Shown here piece by piece: positions 1 through 9,208 of a DNA stretch of 64,000 nucleotides. The DNA lies in assembly GCA_024402135.1 (NCBI GenBank), contig JAKSJN010000002.1, forward strand, positions 124,001-188,000, given 5' to 3'. Source of the DNA: Bacteroidales bacterium. Its GTDB lineage: Bacteria; Bacteroidota; Bacteroidia; Bacteroidales; UBA932. The notes under the pieces are model-generated. The model was not told where the DNA came from and made no database searches. It worked only from the letters and a program-made list of their open reading frames with translations. Made by a program: the position numbers and the translations under genes. Each line of letters starts with the position of its first letter. Positions within the stretch are counted from its first letter, which is position 1.

Positions 1-21
1 TTGTCATAGCTGTAATCATTT

Positions 22-819
22 TTAGTTGCAACTTACTGTATAGTTGGTTACTGGCTTGCCAGTATCACCATCGATGAAACGGACGCAGATCTCACTCATA
101 CCAGGGCCGTTCATGGTTGCACCACGGAGAACGTTCTTGCCCTTCTTGAGAGTGACACGGTCAGAAACCGCACTGTCAACACCCATATGACGGTCACCGG
201 CAACGAGGAGTACTTCCTCACCATTGAGCCACCACATACCGGCCTTGTTTGAGCCGAGCGAGAGACGGACATTCTCGATGTCCTCCTCACAGTTGATGAC
301 AGTAACTGTCCAGAAGATAACTCCGTATCTGTCCTTGTTGAGACCGGTGGCAAAACGGAACAGCTTGACAAAGAAATGGTCGCTGTCAAGAGCGTGCCAG
401 GTAAGCTTCGCCTTTACCCACTTTGGCTCCTGAGGACCCTGGCCCTGTGGAGTTCTTGGTCTGTTTGAAGTAAGGTCAACCGGTGCCTGATACTCCATGT
501 TGACAGTAACCTGATCTCCATCCTTCGGCATCATGGTTAGCTGTCCTGGGAAATACTCCTTGCTGAGCTCGGTTCTGGTGTAAGTCTCAGTGAATACACG
601 GTTGGTAGGATTTGGCTTGCTGATAGGCTCAAGAATCATCCATCTGCGGATGAAACCGTCACCATCAGGTCTCACTGCACCGTTGTCTGCCGGAGTGAAA
701 TAGCCCTTGAGTGCCTCGCTTACGTCAACCTTTGCCTTCTTCTTCTGAGCATCTGCATTGATGCACGGAACAAGTGTCAAGGCTGCGAGAAGCAGAAGAG
801 AATTTATAGTTTTTCTCAT
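22..819 (-). CDS. Secreted beta-sandwich-like protein of a polysaccharide locus (paralogue A)
   Basis: 265 residues with a clear N-terminal signal peptide (basic MRK, hydrophobic LLLLAALTLV, probable cleavage near NADA) and no lipobox, so probably periplasmic or outer-membrane associated. I do not recognise a catalytic family. The body contains motifs GFIRRWMILEPISKP, TWHALDSDHFF, INCEED and NGPGM that recur in the 2301-3017 gene, so the two are paralogues. The pattern of alternating hydrophobic strands suggests a jelly-roll or carbohydrate-binding fold, which is inference. It is the last gene of the SusC/SusD/GH43 run, 42 bases after the GH43 stop. It carries an extra Pro/Gln-rich stretch around residues 120-135 (RTPQGQGPQEP) that the other copy lacks. 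Sure that it is a real gene; function unknown. Confidence 0.8.
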   Translation of the reverse strand: MRKTINSLLLLAALTLVPCINADAQKKKAKVDVSEALKGYFTPADNGAVRPDGDGFIRRWMILEPISKPNPTNRVFTETYTRTELSKEYFPGQLTMMPKDGDQVTVNMEYQAPVDLTSNRPRTPQGQGPQEPKWVKAKLTWHALDSDHFFVKLFRFATGLNKDRYGVIFWTVTVINCEEDIENVRLSLGSNKAGMWWLNGEEVLLVAGDRHMGVDSAVSDRVTLKKGKNVLRGATMNGPGMSEICVRFIDGDTGKPVTNYTVSCN

Positions 820-861
820 ACTTGGGTTTTTTGTTGTTTATGGTTTGATATTAATGTATAA

Positions 862-2298
862 TCAGTGCTTCTTGAGGTTCCACTTCGAGTTGTCGTCATT
901 GAAGTTGAATGCACCAAGGGTAGGAGTGCTGTCGGCGACAGTCATGAGCACGAGTTCCTCGCTGGTTCCAGGAACAGCCTTCGGCATGATTCTGTAGGTT
1001 CCATCGATAAGCTGGTCGATACGCCAGAGCTGAGAGTCTGCACCTGTGAATGAAGGAGCCGCCTTGACATCCTTGTCGGCGGTTGCCTCAAGGACTCTGT
1101 CTGTTCCTTCGATTGCAATCTTGTAATAAGCGCCACCAAGGTAGCCACCTGCATCAGGAACTGATGTGATGGTCCATGTCTGATGAGGGCGGATGATGTC
1201 AGCACCAAGTCTTACTTCCATATCGCCAGAAGGCCAGTTTGCATTGATATCTTCAAGTTTCTGGCCTGCCACCTTCTCGATTGGAGCGTCAGCTGCACGA
1301 CGCCAGCCGCCGCCATTGTTCATACGGACGAAGTCGCATGCGAGCTCGAGGACATATCCTCTGCGCTCTGACTGGATTCCGTAGATACAGGTCTCGTCGA
1401 TGAGCTCGCCGGCTACAGGCCAGCCATTCTTCCACATGAGAGGACGTATTGCGAGAGTGCTCTTGCCGCTGAGGTCGAGATCAGCCTCGAAATGGAAGGA
1501 CATCTTCTGGATGCCTTCAGCTATATCGAATCGTCCGAAGTGGCCTGCTCCGATACGGCGTGGTTCGGAAGAGAGTACATACTTGCCACCGCCCTGCATC
1601 ATATCACGGCCAAGGTTGTCAACGAAAGGTCCCTGAGGGCTCTTTGAACGGCCAGCAATGATGGTGTAGGTCGAATTGGCGCCGGCACAGCATGTTCCAT
1701 GTGTTGCAAGAAGATAGTACCATCCATCATGATAGGTCATCTCGGCAGCCTCGCATGAGAGAGCGACATCCTTAGGTTCACCCTTTGCCTTTGCAGTTGC
1801 AGGATCGAGTTCTACCACGCGGATATAGCCATAATAGGTACCATAGACAAGCCAGAGACGACCGTCAGGACCCATGAGGAGACCTGGATCGATACCGTCA
1901 CAGTCATCGTAACCGGTAGAGCCGGCAATATCAATCGGGTCGGTAATCTTGAAATCAGGAGCGTTTGGATCGAGGGTATTGTACCACAGGGCATATACGC
2001 GTGAGTAATGCTGGAGTTTCGACCCCTGAACACCTGAAGAATAGACGACAAGGTATCTGTCCCCTATCTTCATTGCATCCGGAGCTACACCGCCGCCCGG
2101 GCGTACTGCACCGCTCTCCCAGTGCCAACCATCAGGAGAAATAAGTCCGCCGCCGCCTGTTCCGAAAGTATAATACTTACCGTCACACTCCACGACAGTC
2201 GAAGGGTCGTGGATGAACGGATTGCCTATCTGGGCATTGGCTGCCGAAGCAATAAGCATCAATGCAGCCGACAAACCGATAATTCTTGTCTTTTTCAT
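862..2298 (-). CDS. GH43 family glycoside hydrolase, arabinanase-like, with C-terminal ricin-like domain
   Basis: 478 residues, signal peptide ending near ANAQ (residue 23). The five-bladed propeller of GH43 is recognisable: catalytic base Asp31 in HDPS, pKa-modulating Asp137 in GIDPG, probable general acid Glu183 in CEAAEM, and His253 in GAGHFGRF at the position of the usual propeller-core His. The CCAGANSTY and GRSKSPQGPF strings are typical of endo-1,5-alpha-L-arabinanase-type members. After about residue 370 a QLWRI-containing segment resembles a ricin-type beta-trefoil, a common carbohydrate-binding add-on. It lies between two related non-catalytic proteins and downstream of SusC/SusD, so the locus probably targets arabinan or arabinose-substituted pectin. 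Family call is firm; the exact substrate is inferred. Confidence 0.88.
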   Translation of the reverse strand: MKKTRIIGLSAALMLIASAANAQIGNPFIHDPSTVVECDGKYYTFGTGGGGLISPDGWHWESGAVRPGGGVAPDAMKIGDRYLVVYSSGVQGSKLQHYSRVYALWYNTLDPNAPDFKITDPIDIAGSTGYDDCDGIDPGLLMGPDGRLWLVYGTYYGYIRVVELDPATAKAKGEPKDVALSCEAAEMTYHDGWYYLLATHGTCCAGANSTYTIIAGRSKSPQGPFVDNLGRDMMQGGGKYVLSSEPRRIGAGHFGRFDIAEGIQKMSFHFEADLDLSGKSTLAIRPLMWKNGWPVAGELIDETCIYGIQSERRGYVLELACDFVRMNNGGGWRRAADAPIEKVAGQKLEDINANWPSGDMEVRLGADIIRPHQTWTITSVPDAGGYLGGAYYKIAIEGTDRVLEATADKDVKAAPSFTGADSQLWRIDQLIDGTYRIMPKAVPGTSEELVLMTVADSTPTLGAFNFNDDNSKWNLKKH

Positions 2299-2300
2299 CG

Positions 2301-3017
2301 TTACTTCTTCTTTGTGAGAGCAGTAGTCACGGTGATGTTCTTCACCGGTTTGCCATCTTTATCAATAAATCTGAGGCAGAAATCCGCCATGCCAGGTCCG
2401 TTGAAAATCATACCGCGAACGACATTCTCGCCCTTCTTGAGGGAAAGACGCTTTGACATGATGTCATCGACAACGAGATCGCGGTCATTTGACATCATGA
2501 GCACCTGTTCGCCGTTGAGATACCACATTGCAGCTGAATTTACACCACCGGCAAGGCGTACGTCTTCCATATCCTCCTCGCAGTTGATTGTAGTCACTAC
2601 AAAATAGACCTGTCCATAATACTCCTTTCCATAACTCTGCGCGAAACGGAGAAGATTCACGTAGTAGTTCTTGGAATCGAGAGCATGCCAGATGTGCTTT
2701 TCCTTGCCTACCATGGTCTTGAGACCATCGTATGGCATGAGAGTCATCTGATCTTTGAAATAAGTGTCTGATGATACTTCCTGGAGGTAAGAATCAATCC
2801 AGACGCTATTGCTGGAAGCTGGTTTCGAGATGGGCTCGAGAAGAGCCCATCTTGTAATGAAACCATCCTTGTCAGGGCTTGCAGGTGCTGCAGAAGCATG
2901 GGTGTAGTACTGGTCAAGGAGTGCCGGGTTGGTACCATCATCCTTGGAAAAGCCTACCTGCGAAGACAGCAGAGCTAAAGCCGAGACAGAAAAAAATGTT
3001 TTGAGTAATCTGTTCAT
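2301..3017 (-). CDS. Secreted beta-sandwich-like protein of a polysaccharide locus (paralogue B)
   Basis: About 238 residues when started at the ATG at 3017 (MNRLLKTFF), which opens a good signal peptide and lies 17 bases past the SusD stop. An upstream in-frame ATG at 3041 would overlap SusD and spoil the signal peptide. It shares GFITRWALLEPISKP, WHALDS, INCEED, YLNGEQVL and NGPGM with the 22-819 gene. No catalytic triad or metal site is evident. It ends 2 bases before the GH43 start, implying translational coupling. Probably a non-catalytic glycan-binding or accessory protein of this locus; function not established. Confidence 0.82.
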   Translation of the reverse strand: MNRLLKTFFSVSALALLSSQVGFSKDDGTNPALLDQYYTHASAAPASPDKDGFITRWALLEPISKPASSNSVWIDSYLQEVSSDTYFKDQMTLMPYDGLKTMVGKEKHIWHALDSKNYYVNLLRFAQSYGKEYYGQVYFVVTTINCEEDMEDVRLAGGVNSAAMWYLNGEQVLMMSNDRDLVVDDIMSKRLSLKKGENVVRGMIFNGPGMADFCLRFIDKDGKPVKNITVTTALTKKK

Positions 3018-3034
3018 ATGGTTGTGCGGAAAGA

Positions 3035-4786
3035 CTACCAACCTGGGTTCTGTCTGATGTTCGGATTGATCGAAGTCTCGAGAACTGGGAATGGGAAGAA
3101 CTCATGCTTACCCTTTACGAAGCCATGTGTCTTGCCGTTTCCATACTGTGGATCGTCATTGAAGTTATGGAAGGTAACGTAAGCCTGGTGGGTAGCAGTC
3201 TTGGTAGCTGGATCTGTATCGAAGAAATGGTCCTTCAATGTAGGGATGTCGCTACCAGCCTTCATCATGCCGTCGAGGTCACCCCAACGTACACAGTCCA
3301 CGAAACGGCAGCCCTCAGTCCACATCTCGAACTTCTTCTCCTTCTTGACAGCATCAAGAGTGAGTGCGCCGCTGATCTTGCCTGAACCTGAACGCTGCTG
3401 AACCTCATTGAGAGCAGCAAGGCCAAGAGCTACATCCTTTCCGGTCTGAGCACAGCACTCAGCGTACATGAGAAGAACCTCAGCATAGCGGAAGAGTGTG
3501 TAGTTCGCCTCGCTCCAGCTTGAGTGGAGAAGCTTGCCGTCAGCAGTAAGGCCGAGGTCGCTTGGATGAGCGATTCTCTTGTACTGGAGGTACTCGCAGT
3601 TACCATAGAGACCACGGATGTCGCTGATACCTCTCTTAGGATCCTTTGCCTTGTCTTCCTTGGTAGGACACTCTGAATCGTTGAGGTAGTTGAGATCGTA
3701 AAGAAGCTCATCGTATGAGATAATGGTAGCCTTGCGACGAGGTGAGTCACCATCGTTCTCTACGAACTCCTTGGCGAAGTCAGCCTGGACACCGAGACCA
3801 CCCCAGCCGTTCTTGCCAGGGCCGCACTCGCTAGGAACACCTGCGAAACGGTCGGTACGCCATGTCCACATCTGCATCTGCTGCCAGGTTGAGTAGTTCT
3901 GCATCTGGGTGAATGCTGAAACGTTAGGGTTGAATACCACGTTGCTTTCGAAGATCTTCTCCTCGCAACCGTCGCCCTCTACATGGAAGAGGTCATGGAA
4001 ACGCTCGCCAGGAACAAGGGCGTACTTCTTTGAGTCGATCACCTTGCGGAGAGGAATCATCGCAGCTGCATAGTCGCCTGCGAACATGAGAGCCTTGCCC
4101 TGGATGGTCCATGCGAGACCCTTGGTTGCGTGAACAGCACCGTTTTTGTCGTTTACATCAGCTCTCTCCTGGAGATAAGGGACAGACTCCTCGCACTCCT
4201 TGGCAACCCAACGGAGGAGACCCTCATGGCCACCTTCGTAGTTTGCAGGCTTTGCGTCACCTTCAAGGACAGTGTCAACAAGAGGAGGATCGTTGAAACC
4301 AAGAGCAAGGGTGAGATAGATCCATGCACGGATGACACGGGCTTCAGATATACAGAGGTCCTTGGTATCGCTTGTTCCGTACTGGAAATAGTCAGTCATA
4401 AGGTTGCAGTAGTAAACTGCAAGATAGAGATTCTTGTAGAGTGCGGAAATGATCGAGTTTGCATCATCATAGCGGAACTCATTCATTTCAGCCTGGAAGT
4501 CGTTGTTACCGTACTCCTTGCATGCTGCATAGAGATCATCGCCAGGGAGGTTGAATGCAAACATGTATGGAGTGTAGATCATAGGGTTTGCATTCTTGAC
4601 GGTAGCAAGATTGGTTGCAAATCCATGATAGACTGATGCAAGTGCCGAAAGAGCATCTTCATCTGTCTGGTAGAAGGAGTCGATAGAGGTGACACCCTTC
4701 TGTGGGATCTCAAGCAGAGACTCGCTGCATGAAGAGAAGCCGAGGCCTGCGAGAACCGCCATTATAGGAAGTATATGTTTTTTCAT
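3035..4786 (-). CDS. SusD/RagB-like outer-membrane glycan-binding lipoprotein
   Basis: 583 residues. Lipoprotein signal peptide with lipobox GFSSC (Cys20), then the SusD N-terminal pattern (ESLLEIPQKG, SIDSFYQTDEDALSALASVYHG) and the C-terminal pattern NYTLFRYAEVLLMYAECCAQTG followed by FPFPVLETSINPNIRQNPGW, the usual end of this family. SusD proteins sit on the cell surface as a lid on the SusC transporter and capture oligosaccharides. It follows SusC with a 14-base gap. Substrate is inferred from the GH43 neighbour only. Confidence 0.95.
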   Translation of the reverse strand: MKKHILPIMAVLAGLGFSSCSESLLEIPQKGVTSIDSFYQTDEDALSALASVYHGFATNLATVKNANPMIYTPYMFAFNLPGDDLYAACKEYGNNDFQAEMNEFRYDDANSIISALYKNLYLAVYYCNLMTDYFQYGTSDTKDLCISEARVIRAWIYLTLALGFNDPPLVDTVLEGDAKPANYEGGHEGLLRWVAKECEESVPYLQERADVNDKNGAVHATKGLAWTIQGKALMFAGDYAAAMIPLRKVIDSKKYALVPGERFHDLFHVEGDGCEEKIFESNVVFNPNVSAFTQMQNYSTWQQMQMWTWRTDRFAGVPSECGPGKNGWGGLGVQADFAKEFVENDGDSPRRKATIISYDELLYDLNYLNDSECPTKEDKAKDPKRGISDIRGLYGNCEYLQYKRIAHPSDLGLTADGKLLHSSWSEANYTLFRYAEVLLMYAECCAQTGKDVALGLAALNEVQQRSGSGKISGALTLDAVKKEKKFEMWTEGCRFVDCVRWGDLDGMMKAGSDIPTLKDHFFDTDPATKTATHQAYVTFHNFNDDPQYGNGKTHGFVKGKHEFFPFPVLETSINPNIRQNPGW

Positions 4787-4800
4787 ATTGCAAGCATTTT

Positions 4801-7800
4801 TTAGAAGGTGATTGTAATACCGCCGACGATCTTTCTGGCAGTAGGATAAGAACCGTTATCCATACCCATGTTGGTAGAGTTACCGGTGGTTGCAGTCTCA
4901 GGATCGAAACCAGGATACTTGGTGAAAGTGAACCAGTCGTCAACTGAAACGAATACTCTTGACTTGTTGATAAGAGCCTTCTTGGTAAGCTTGGTTGGAA
5001 GTGTGTAACCGAGCTGGATCTGCTTGATCTTGAAGTAACTTCCGTCGAATACTACACCTGATGATGACCAGTATGTCCAGTCGTTGGCAACTGAGATACA
5101 GCTAGGAACAGGAGCATTCTTGTTTGACTCGGTCCATGCGTTGTCATAGAAATAACGGAGTGAGTTACGCATGTTGGAATCAGCCTGATAGAACATGTTC
5201 ATGATATTGTTGCCGATGGTACCGGTACCATAGAGAGTGAAGTCGAAGCCCTTGTAATCAAGGTTGATGGTGATACCATAGGTATAATCAGGAATACCCT
5301 TGCCGATGAAGGTACGGTCAGCATCAGAGATGATACCATCATCGTTTACATCCTCGTAGATAGCCTGTCCATTTTCAGGATTTACACCATTGAACTTATA
5401 GCCACGGAAGAACCAGATAGGATAGCCGACCTCGAATGAGGTGGTCATCTTGTTGTTGTAAGAGTAGGTACTGTTCTCGAGACGGTAGATTGAAGGGTCG
5501 AGATAGGTTACCTCATTGTGAAGCTTCGAGATGTTGCCGTTGATGCTGTAGCTGAGGTCACCGATGGTGTCCTTCCAGCCGAGCTCAAGCTCAAGACCTG
5601 TATTGAGAACTGAACCTGCGTTTACATAGGTATTGTTCACACCGATCTCAGGAATAGGAGCGATGTTTACAAGGAGGTCCTTGGTTCTCTTGTCGAAGTA
5701 GTCGAAGGCTACTGAGAGACGGTTGTTGAGGAAGCGAGCATCGAGACCGAGGTCGAGCTGCTCAGAGGTCTCCCACTTGAGGCTAGGGTTGGCAAGACCG
5801 TTAGGTGCTGAACCGTAGGTGAAGGTAGGATTTACTACATCGAACTGATACATCTTTGAGTTGAAGCCGATGGTAGCGTCATACTGATATCCGCTGAGGA
5901 CGTTGATGTTACCGTTCTGGCCCCATGAAGCACGGAGCTTGAGGAATGAGACAGCGTCACGTGAAACGTTCTCCTTGAAGAACTTCTCGTTTGAAACGGT
6001 CCAACCTGCAGAGAATGAAGGGAAGTATCCCCAGCGAGCCTTCTTTGAAAGCTTCGATGAGTCGAACGCGTCAGCACGGAAGTTTGCCTGGAAGCTGTAA
6101 CGGTTGTCATATGCATAAGTGAGACGACCGAAATAAGCGATGCTGGCAGACTCTGAAGGAGCGTTGCTGAAGGTCTTGGTTGTAGTATCAAGAGAGTTTA
6201 CATAATTAAGGTAACGGAAGTTCTCCTCATAGCCGAGAAGGATGTCCGGACCAGATGCAGATGCGCTGACATTGTCCGAATGGCTTCTGGTATAAGACAT
6301 ACCGGCCATTGCGGTGATCGCATGCTTCTTGATATTGAAATTGTAGTTAGCGAAGTTCTCCCACTGATAGTACCAGTTGGTGTTTGCACCGGCTGAAATG
6401 CTGTAGTTGTCAGTATATGCAAGCTTGGTTGCATAATAAGGAGCAGAATAGCTGTGAGAGTTTGAAAGACCAGCTCTGTAACCGAAGCGGCTGGTGTAGG
6501 TAAGACCCTTGAATGGGGTGATGTTTGCGTAGAGAGTACCACGAAGGTTGATAGACTCGTTGCTTGAATCGGTCTTGTCTCTCTGGATGAATGGGTTACC
6601 GTTATCGTCATCGACGTACTTTGAGGTAGCGTACCAGAGACCGGTCTTAGGATCCTTCATGATGTTCTTGCCCTTCTGGTAAGCCTCCTGCATACCTGGA
6701 GCGAACTGGCTAGGATCTGAATAATAGACTGGGGTAAGAGGATCGAGAGTAAGCACTGAACCCATGAGGGAACCGTAACGGCCCTGCTGTGATACAGACT
6801 TTGACTCACGGCGCTCGATAGAGGTGTTGGTACCTACGGTAAACCACTTGTAAAGCTGGTAGTCAGCGTTGAGCTGAGCTGAAAGACGGGTGTAGGTATC
6901 TCTGTCGCCAACTACGATACCATCATTGTTCGAGTAGTTGATAGAGGTGAAGAAATGACCCTTGTTGTTACCTCCCTGGAAGGTGATGGCATGCTGCTGT
7001 GAGAAGCTAGGCTCGAATACAACGTCGAACCAGTCGGTGTCGGTTCCGTCGTAGTTGTTCTGCTGGAGATAACCGTCCATATCGATACCTGAAGCCTTCT
7101 TGTAAGCGATCCAGTCCTGTGCACGGAAAATCTCGGCTTTCTTTCCAAGACGCTGGGCAGTGTACTTGAAATCGTAGGTGATGCTTGAATTGCCATTGTT
7201 GGCAGCACCGTTCTTGGTGGTGATGAGAACGACACCGTTACCTGCCTGTGCACCGTAGATAGCTGCAGAAGCCGCATCCTTGAGGACCTCCATTGACTGG
7301 ATCATCGAAGGATCGAGGTAGTCAATGCTGGAAACCTTAAGACCATCGACGATGAGGAGCGGTCCGATATTGCCTGAGTTTGAAGAGAAACCGCGGACAC
7401 GGATAGATGCTGATGAACCAGGAGCACCAGATGAATTGATGATCATGATACCGGCAGCCTTACCCTGAAGAGCAGCAGCAGCATCGGTGGTAGATCTGTT
7501 CTGGAGGTTCTCCTCAGAGACTGATGCAACGGATCCGGTGAGGTCAGACTTCTTCTGGACACCGTAACCGATAACGACGGTCTCTTCGATAAGCTGGGTG
7601 TCTTCCTTGAGAACAGTTCTGTACACGGTCTGATCACCGATTGTGAAGGTCTGGCTTACATAGCCGATGGAAGAAACTTCCACACTTGCTCCCTTAGGAA
7701 CTGAGAGCGAATAAGCACCGTCAAGATCGGTAGCCGCGCCATTGGTAGCGGCACCAACCTGAATGACAGCTGCTCCAACTACAGGCAAGCCTGCTTCGTC

Positions 7801-7899
7801 AACAACAGTACCGGTAATTTTCACGGACTGTGCGAAAGCGGTAGCAGAGATGAGAATCATCGAAGCTGCCAACACTTTAGAGAATAGTTGTTTTAGCAT
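4801..7899 (-). CDS. SusC/RagA-like TonB-dependent outer-membrane transporter
   Basis: 1,032 residues, signal peptide ending at AFAQS. Domain order: carboxypeptidase-regulatory-like domain (VKITGTVVDEAGLPVVGA), TonB-box-like ETVVIGYGVQKKSDLTGSV, plug (ALQGKAAGIMIINSSGAPG, RVRGFSSN, IDYLDPSMIQSMEVLKDA), then a beta-barrel ending in an aromatic residue (TITF). It imports oligosaccharides captured by the downstream SusD. It is the first gene of the locus. The 300 bases upstream show no sensor or anti-sigma gene, so the regulator is either upstream beyond other genes or elsewhere. Confidence 0.95.
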   Translation of the reverse strand: MLKQLFSKVLAASMILISATAFAQSVKITGTVVDEAGLPVVGAAVIQVGAATNGAATDLDGAYSLSVPKGASVEVSSIGYVSQTFTIGDQTVYRTVLKEDTQLIEETVVIGYGVQKKSDLTGSVASVSEENLQNRSTTDAAAALQGKAAGIMIINSSGAPGSSASIRVRGFSSNSGNIGPLLIVDGLKVSSIDYLDPSMIQSMEVLKDAASAAIYGAQAGNGVVLITTKNGAANNGNSSITYDFKYTAQRLGKKAEIFRAQDWIAYKKASGIDMDGYLQQNNYDGTDTDWFDVVFEPSFSQQHAITFQGGNNKGHFFTSINYSNNDGIVVGDRDTYTRLSAQLNADYQLYKWFTVGTNTSIERRESKSVSQQGRYGSLMGSVLTLDPLTPVYYSDPSQFAPGMQEAYQKGKNIMKDPKTGLWYATSKYVDDDNGNPFIQRDKTDSSNESINLRGTLYANITPFKGLTYTSRFGYRAGLSNSHSYSAPYYATKLAYTDNYSISAGANTNWYYQWENFANYNFNIKKHAITAMAGMSYTRSHSDNVSASASGPDILLGYEENFRYLNYVNSLDTTTKTFSNAPSESASIAYFGRLTYAYDNRYSFQANFRADAFDSSKLSKKARWGYFPSFSAGWTVSNEKFFKENVSRDAVSFLKLRASWGQNGNINVLSGYQYDATIGFNSKMYQFDVVNPTFTYGSAPNGLANPSLKWETSEQLDLGLDARFLNNRLSVAFDYFDKRTKDLLVNIAPIPEIGVNNTYVNAGSVLNTGLELELGWKDTIGDLSYSINGNISKLHNEVTYLDPSIYRLENSTYSYNNKMTTSFEVGYPIWFFRGYKFNGVNPENGQAIYEDVNDDGIISDADRTFIGKGIPDYTYGITINLDYKGFDFTLYGTGTIGNNIMNMFYQADSNMRNSLRYFYDNAWTESNKNAPVPSCISVANDWTYWSSSGVVFDGSYFKIKQIQLGYTLPTKLTKKALINKSRVFVSVDDWFTFTKYPGFDPETATTGNSTNMGMDNGSYPTARKIVGGITITF

Positions 7900-8197
7900 A
7901 AATTTTGAATTATGGTTAGTTAAGTGAAATATCCAACACGAAAGTACCCTATTAATAATAAGAGCGGTGCAAGAAATGAATCAGACGATGTAAGAATCGT
8001 ATCATATACATTTTTCTTGCATTGATTGAGTAAATCGTTTTATCCGGGCTCAACAGGAATGCCTACTTTTACATTGCAGAAAAAGGAGGGATTTTTCTTT
8101 CTTTTTTCCAGCTAATAAAGCACAACTGCTAATCATATGATGCTGTCGATAATCAGCCGTAATAGCTTGATTGGAATTAATTATTGGTAAATGAAGA
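7900..8197. other. Intergenic region upstream of SusC
   Basis: About 300 bases, AT-rich, between the SusC start and the terminator of the EamA-family gene. It must hold the promoter of the polysaccharide locus, but I found no convincing TAnnTTTG element on the minus strand and no operator-like dyad. No gene is supported here. Confidence 0.5.
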
Positions 8198-8232
8198 GAA
8201 AGGCCGGACGATGTGATTTCGTCCGGCCTTTC
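8198..8232 (-). terminator. Hairpin terminator after the EamA-family gene
   Basis: Perfect 13-bp inverted repeat (GAAAGGCCGGACG, arms 8198-8210 and 8220-8232) with a 9-base loop, 21 bases past the stop of the 8254-9192 gene. The tract after it on the minus strand is only moderately T-rich, as is often the case in Bacteroidota. Confidence 0.75.
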
Positions 8233-8253
8233 ATTTGTGATACATTTCTTTTA

Positions 8254-9192
8254 TCAGATAAGGAAAAACAGCGATACTCCGATACAGGATATGACGGCTC
8301 CTATGATTCCCTTCGCATTGATTGGAGTCTTGAAAAGCCAATGCGATGGAAGGATGATCAGGATCGGAGTAAGCGCCATCAGCGTACTTGCTATGCCTGC
8401 CGCCGTGAACTGGACAGCCATAAGCGAAAGTGCGACTCCGATGAACGGGCCGAAGATGACTGCAACAAGCATTGCGGACATGCCCTTTCTGTCATGTGAT
8501 TCATCCCACCATTTCTTCAGATTTCTGTTAAGAAGAATGACAAGTGCAAAACAGATGAAACCTGTGATACATCTGATCATGTTTGAAGCGAATGGTATGA
8601 TGTTGTCCATGCCGGTCACTCCAGACATCTCCAGAGCCTCGGTGTAATGGTTCATACCGATCTTGCTGAGAACAAGGCCGCAGCCCTGACCGATGCCGGC
8701 ACCTATTCCAAGGAGTATGCCTTTAAGCGGGAGCTTGACACTGATGCTTTTTCCACCCTCTCCCCTGCCCAGGACGGTAATCGCGATACCTGTAAGTGTA
8801 ACTGCCATGGCAAAGATATTCATGGCAGTGATGTTCTGTCCGAGAGTGATCCAGGCAGCGATGGCTGTCGCAGCCGGAGCCAGGGTCATGAACAGTTGAC
8901 CGTAACGGGAACCGATGTGGATATAGCTCTTGAACAGGCACCAGTCACCAAGAAAGAAGCCCACAAAGCCGGACAGGGACATCCACAGCCACGTCTTGCC
9001 GTCCGCATAGACTGGATATGGGCTTCCGGTAAGGACAAGCAGAAGGATTGCGGTAAAAACCGTGGCAAGACCAAGTCGCCAGACATTCAGGCCTATGACG
9101 CCAAGGCGCTTTGTTCCGATCTCGGATGCAAGTGCCGTTATGGTCCACATGCAAGCCACGATAAGCGATATTATTTCTCCTGTATAGCTCAT
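8254..9192 (-). CDS. EamA/DMT-superfamily transporter
   Basis: 312 residues with about ten hydrophobic segments in two similar halves of five, the EamA duplication. Recognisable pieces are MWTITALASEIGTKRLG in the first half, WLWMSLSGFVGFFLGDWCLF, and LTPILIILPSHWLFKTPINAKGIIGAVISCIGVSLF at the end, which is the characteristic EamA C-terminus. It is an inner-membrane drug/metabolite-type exporter of unknown substrate. It lies 16 bases after the TonB-dependent receptor, so it is probably cotranscribed, but the two need not share a substrate. Confidence 0.85.
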   Translation of the reverse strand: MSYTGEIISLIVACMWTITALASEIGTKRLGVIGLNVWRLGLATVFTAILLLVLTGSPYPVYADGKTWLWMSLSGFVGFFLGDWCLFKSYIHIGSRYGQLFMTLAPAATAIAAWITLGQNITAMNIFAMAVTLTGIAITVLGRGEGGKSISVKLPLKGILLGIGAGIGQGCGLVLSKIGMNHYTEALEMSGVTGMDNIIPFASNMIRCITGFICFALVILLNRNLKKWWDESHDRKGMSAMLVAVIFGPFIGVALSLMAVQFTAAGIASTLMALTPILIILPSHWLFKTPINAKGIIGAVISCIGVSLFFLI

Positions 9193-9208
9193 TTGGGAAT
9201 GTATTTGT

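Noticed and set aside
7900-8253. A riboswitch or sensor gene upstream of SusC
   Set aside because: No conserved riboswitch core or open frame is visible; only the EamA-gene terminator can be supported.
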